A stretch of 8,065 bases of DNA from Candidatus Cloacimonadota bacterium (GTDB taxonomy: Bacteria > Hydrothermota > E44-bin80), in assembly GCA_004375785.1 (NCBI GenBank), contig SOKM01000184.1:1-8065 (forward strand), read 5' to 3'. This document shows, piece after piece, positions 5,684 to 8,065 of this stretch (within the stretch, counting starts at the first letter, position 1; each line of letters opens with the position of its first letter). The notes under the pieces are model-generated. The model saw nothing but the letters and a program-made list of their open reading frames with translations, did not search any database and was not told the origin of the DNA. The translations under genes were made by a program, and so were the position numbers.

Positions 5684-7369
5684 ATGCTTGAAATAGATAT
5701 TGAAAGAGAGAGGAAAAAAAGAAAGCGGAAGATTGCCTTTGTCCTCTCCTGCCTTATTCCCGGGCTCGGACAGTTTTTCAGAAAAAGGATTGCCGCTGGC
5801 ATTTTCTTTTTCTCTGTTTTCTTTTTTATGGTCTGGCTTATTCATGAAATCTGGCAGTTCAACCCTGGTATTATTGGAACTTTTGCAGGGCTTTTAATCT
5901 TCCATTGCTTAAATATCATTGATGCGTACAAGGGTCCAACCGAGAGAACCGCTCCCTGTGAAGACAGATGCCCCGCTGGTATTGATATTTCGCTTTACAT
6001 TGCACTTATCAGTGAAGAAAGGTTTGATGAAGCACTCAAGATAATAAGAGACAGAATGCCCCTCCCCTCTATTTGTGGTAGAATATGTTATCATCCCTGT
6101 GAAACAGTCTGCACTTTAAGGCAAAGAGGAGGTTCACTTGCCATCGAATCCCTGAAAAGAACAGCAAGTGATTTCACATCAAGTAAATCGATTCAAAAAA
6201 TGAAGTCTCCAAAAAAGAGAGAGAATGTTGGAATTATTGGTGCTGGACCAGCCGGTCTAAGTGCTGCCTATTTCCTTGTGAGAATGGGTTACCCTGTTAC
6301 TCTATACGAAGAGGAAAAAGAGCCGGGTGGGTTACTGATATTTGGTATTCCAGAGTTCAGATTACCCGATAATGTTGTCCGAAAAGATATTAATTTCCTG
6401 AAGAAAATGGGCATTGTCATAAAAACCGGGGTAAGGGTAGGAAAAAATTTTGAATTTAACAAATTGAGAGAAAAGCATAATGCCATTCTTATTTCAGCAG
6501 GCAGTTTAAGAAGCACTGCCATTGACATACCAGGAAAAGAACTAAAAGGAATCTTTAATGCACTTGCTCTACTGAAAAAAGTAAATCAAAATGAAAAGAT
6601 TATTTTAAAAGGAAGGGTTGCAGTTATTGGTGGTGGAAACTCTGCTTTTGATGCGGCAAGATGCGCAATAAGATGCGGGGCAGATGATGTAACCATTTTT
6701 TATAGAAGAGACGAGAAAGAGATGCCAGGGATTAAAGAAGAATTGGATAATGCACTAAAAGAAGGAGTGAAGATTGAGTATAGAACAACTCCTGTCAGGT
6801 TTCTCGGAAAAGATAAAGTGGAAGGAATTGAGTTTATTAGAACTGAACTTATCAAGGTTAAAGGAAAGAAAAGGTCAAGGATTAAACAAAAAGAAGGTAG
6901 TAATTTCAAGGTTGATGCTGATGCAGTGTTGGTTGCCACGGGGCAGGTTCCAGATTTTTCCTTCCTCACATCTACAATTAGTGAAAAGATTGTTCAAGAT
7001 AGGAGGATTACTGTTAACCCTATTACAATGGAAACACCGATAGCAGGTATCTTTGCTGCTGGAGATATTATCGGTAAAAAAAGGACAGTTGTTGATGCAA
7101 TAGAGATGGGGAGAAAGGCAGCAAAAGGGATTGATTGGTTTCTGAGAGGTGTAGGAAAAATAAGAAGATTGATAGAACAATTCGGTGAATTCGATTACCC
7201 TCTTCCCTATACTGTTCCACGAAGAAAAAGTGTGAGTGGGAAACGAAAAGAGCAAAAGTTACTTGATTCAGAAAAGGCAATCACATCGTTTCTTGAGGTT
7301 GAGCTGGGATACACTCAGGAAGAAGCAAAAAAAGAGGCATCCCGCTGCCTCCAGTGCAGCAGGAGATAG
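5684..7369 (+). CDS. GltD-family NAD(P)H:FAD/Fe-S oxidoreductase with an N-terminal membrane domain
   Basis: The core matches glutamate synthase small subunit and relatives (NfnB/SudA, PreT): flavoproteins that pass electrons between NAD(P)H and Fe-S partners. Cysteines C92, C96 (CEDRCPAGID), C131, C135, C139 and C143 (CGRICYHPCETVC) form the Fer4_20-type cluster region. Residues 183-198 (GIIGAGPAGLSAAYFL) bind FAD, and GGGNSAFDAAR (316-326) with YRRDEKEMPG (340-349) form the NAD(P)H site. IFAAGD (456-461) is the second FAD motif, and RCLQC lies at the C-terminus. Residues 1-84 are extra: a basic head (RERKKRKRK), then three hydrophobic segments (about 17-32, 37-54, 61-79) with a PGLGQ motif, as in small membrane domains of the DUF5683/6677 type. 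No glutamate synthase large subunit is adjacent, so the partner is unknown and gltD itself is unlikely. The start has no Shine-Dalgarno, but no later in-frame start precedes the membrane domain. Confidence 0.9.
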   Translation: MLEIDIERERKKRKRKIAFVLSCLIPGLGQFFRKRIAAGIFFFSVFFFMVWLIHEIWQFNPGIIGTFAGLLIFHCLNIIDAYKGPTERTAPCEDRCPAGIDISLYIALISEERFDEALKIIRDRMPLPSICGRICYHPCETVCTLRQRGGSLAIESLKRTASDFTSSKSIQKMKSPKKRENVGIIGAGPAGLSAAYFLVRMGYPVTLYEEEKEPGGLLIFGIPEFRLPDNVVRKDINFLKKMGIVIKTGVRVGKNFEFNKLREKHNAILISAGSLRSTAIDIPGKELKGIFNALALLKKVNQNEKIILKGRVAVIGGGNSAFDAARCAIRCGADDVTIFYRRDEKEMPGIKEELDNALKEGVKIEYRTTPVRFLGKDKVEGIEFIRTELIKVKGKKRSRIKQKEGSNFKVDADAVLVATGQVPDFSFLTSTISEKIVQDRRITVNPITMETPIAGIFAAGDIIGKKRTVVDAIEMGRKAAKGIDWFLRGVGKIRRLIEQFGEFDYPLPYTVPRRKSVSGKRKEQKLLDSEKAITSFLEVELGYTQEEAKKEASRCLQCSRR

Positions 7370-7384
7370 CAGGGAGTGTGAAGT

Positions 7385-7416
7385 AAAGGGGCAGATATAT
7401 AGTCTGCCCCTTTTTT
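7385..7416 (+). terminator. Strong rho-independent terminator after the oxidoreductase gene
   Basis: AAAGGGGCAGA (7385-7395) pairs fully with TCTGCCCCTTT (7403-7413) around a 7-base loop, and six T follow the GC stem (7411-7416). It lies 15 bases past the stop codon. On the minus strand only a short T run follows the stem, so it is mainly a plus-strand terminator. Confidence 0.92.
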
Positions 7417-7440
7417 GCCGGGGACAAGCCCCGGCGCTAC
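7417..7440 (-). repeat. REP-like hairpin 3 (GTAGC-tailed)
   Basis: On the minus strand the unit is GTAGC, stem GCCGGGG, loop CTTGT, stem CCCCGGC. The seven GC pairs stand out sharply in this AT-rich window. It directly abuts the terminator of the oxidoreductase gene and repeats the GTAG foot and CTTG top of hairpins 1 and 2. Confidence 0.7.
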
Positions 7441-7445
7441 GTTTT

Positions 7446-7468
7446 CGCAGGCTGAAGCCTGCGGCTAC
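7446..7468 (-). repeat. REP-like hairpin 4 (GTAGC-tailed), in tandem with hairpin 3
   Basis: On the minus strand the unit is GTAGC, stem CGCAGGCT, loop TC, stem AGCCTGCG. It is in the same orientation as hairpin 3 and five bases from it. Its top, GCTTC, is a variant of the CTTG top of the others. It lies 16 bases past the stop of the minus-strand gene and could protect or end that transcript. Confidence 0.7.
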
Positions 7469-7483
7469 ATTTCTTACCGTCTC

Positions 7484-8020
7484 CTACCTGAAGAGAGGAA
7501 ACCTTAAACCACCGTGGACGAAGAATGGCGTATCAGCGTCTAAATCACCTAATTTCAAGTAATCAATCCCACCTTCAAGGAAGAAGTTGTATAAACCCGG
7601 CATCTGACCACCTACTCCTGCATGAAGTGTAATGTTAGAAGTAGATGTTTCATTTGAATAACTATAGTAATGTAGTCCTCCAAAACCGTAAGGGATGAAT
7701 GTCATTGGTACCTGCCAGTAATACATAATATCACCACCGAAAAAACCTGTTCCAAAATTAATGGTGTTGCCAGCTTCGGGCATATCAAATCTCAAGAAAC
7801 TCACCCTGAACATTACTGGATTAATGACAGGAAGTATGGCTTCACCACCAAACGAGAAAAACCTTGTCGTATCTCCAAGGTCTTCCATACCACCATAAAT
7901 ACCTATGGTTAAAGGCGCTGTTTTCGCTTTCCGGCTTCTTCTTCCTCTCCTCTGTCCGAACAGAGGCAATGCAATCAACATAATTAGTAAAATAAACAAT
8001 GCAATCTTAACCTTTTTCAT
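7484..8020 (-). CDS. Secreted small beta-barrel-like outer-membrane protein, function unknown
   Basis: The 178-residue product starts with a clear Sec signal peptide: MKKVK, a hydrophobic core to about residue 20, and likely cleavage at LFG/Q, residue 22. The mature part is rich in glycine and aromatic residues, with alternating patterns (FFSFGGEAI, FGTGFFGGDIMYYW, FIPYGFGGLHYYSYS, LHAGVGGQM, FFLEGGIDYLKL, FFVHGGLRFPLF) that suggest about eight strands of a small barrel such as the OmpA/OmpX fold. It ends in FPLFR, so the usual final aromatic is next to last. No named family is recognisable. An arginine/lysine cluster (RRGRRSRKAK, 24-33) directly follows the cleavage site, which is odd for an exported protein. 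The start is fixed by an excellent Shine-Dalgarno. It converges on the oxidoreductase gene. Confidence 0.85.
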   Translation of the reverse strand: MKKVKIALFILLIMLIALPLFGQRRGRRSRKAKTAPLTIGIYGGMEDLGDTTRFFSFGGEAILPVINPVMFRVSFLRFDMPEAGNTINFGTGFFGGDIMYYWQVPMTFIPYGFGGLHYYSYSNETSTSNITLHAGVGGQMPGLYNFFLEGGIDYLKLGDLDADTPFFVHGGLRFPLFR

Positions 8021-8024
8021 TGGG

Positions 8025-8035
8025 TCACCTCCTTT
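8025..8035 (-). promoter_or_regulatory. Near-perfect extended Shine-Dalgarno of the barrel-like gene
   Basis: On the minus strand AAAGGAGGTGA precedes the ATG with seven bases between GGAGG and the start. With the adjoining AAG it matches the complement of the conserved 16S rRNA 3' tail (ATCACCTCCTTTCT) over about 14 bases, far more than any other gene here. This predicts strong translation initiation, as expected for an abundant envelope protein. Confidence 0.85.
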
Positions 8036-8065
8036 CTTTAATTTTTAATAATTTACAACATAATT

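Noticed and set aside
7236..7562. Plus-strand 108-residue open frame across the end of the oxidoreductase gene
   Set aside because: It passes through the terminator, both REP-like hairpins and the antisense of the barrel-like gene.
8053..8062. TGTTGTAA half-site on the minus strand upstream of the barrel-like gene, resembling the exporter operator
   Set aside because: The second arm TGCAACA is absent, and the window ends there, so a shared regulator cannot be supported.

Overview
The window is AT-rich bacterial chromosome from what looks like an anaerobic, respiring, two-membrane bacterium. The evidence is a large periplasmic multiheme cytochrome c with a NapC/NrfH-like membrane anchor, a long-chain prenyl diphosphate synthase of the quinone side-chain type, and a small secreted beta-barrel-like protein. 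Shine-Dalgarno sites are clear on most genes. The dispersed repeats and gene mix resemble uncultivated candidate phyla assembled from metagenomes, but the sequence alone does not fix the lineage.

Layout: (1) 2-721, the 3' part of an unrecognised gene. (2) 884-3586, a likely operon of a 15-haem cytochrome, a polyprenyl diphosphate synthase overlapping it by ATGA, and a 62-residue two-helix membrane protein. The first two fit together as quinone-tail synthesis plus quinol-to-haem electron transfer. (3) 3587-3990, a decayed macro-domain gene now containing a perfect 17-bp hairpin and a C9 tract, followed by a double operator-like inverted repeat with a 21-bp period. (4) 3991-5334, a MATE-family exporter behind that operator. 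(5) 5335-5683, a gap filled with repeats: degenerate octamers, a widespread palindromic repeat and an inverted pair of REP-like hairpins. It ends in a promoter that would place transcription start at the ATG of the next gene. (6) 5684-7369, a GltD-family NAD(P)H/FAD/Fe-S oxidoreductase with an extra N-terminal membrane domain. (7) 7385-7468, a strong intrinsic terminator and two more REP-like hairpins between convergent genes. (8) 7484-8020 on the minus strand, a secreted beta-barrel-like protein with a near-perfect Shine-Dalgarno.

No complete new defence or mobile system is visible. The most interesting items are the four REP-like hairpins with compensatory base changes, the macro-domain relic whose conserved motif has become one arm of a terminator-like palindrome, the tandem operator before the exporter, the membrane-anchored GltD-like fusion with a probable leaderless start, and the cytochrome with two non-canonical haem motifs.
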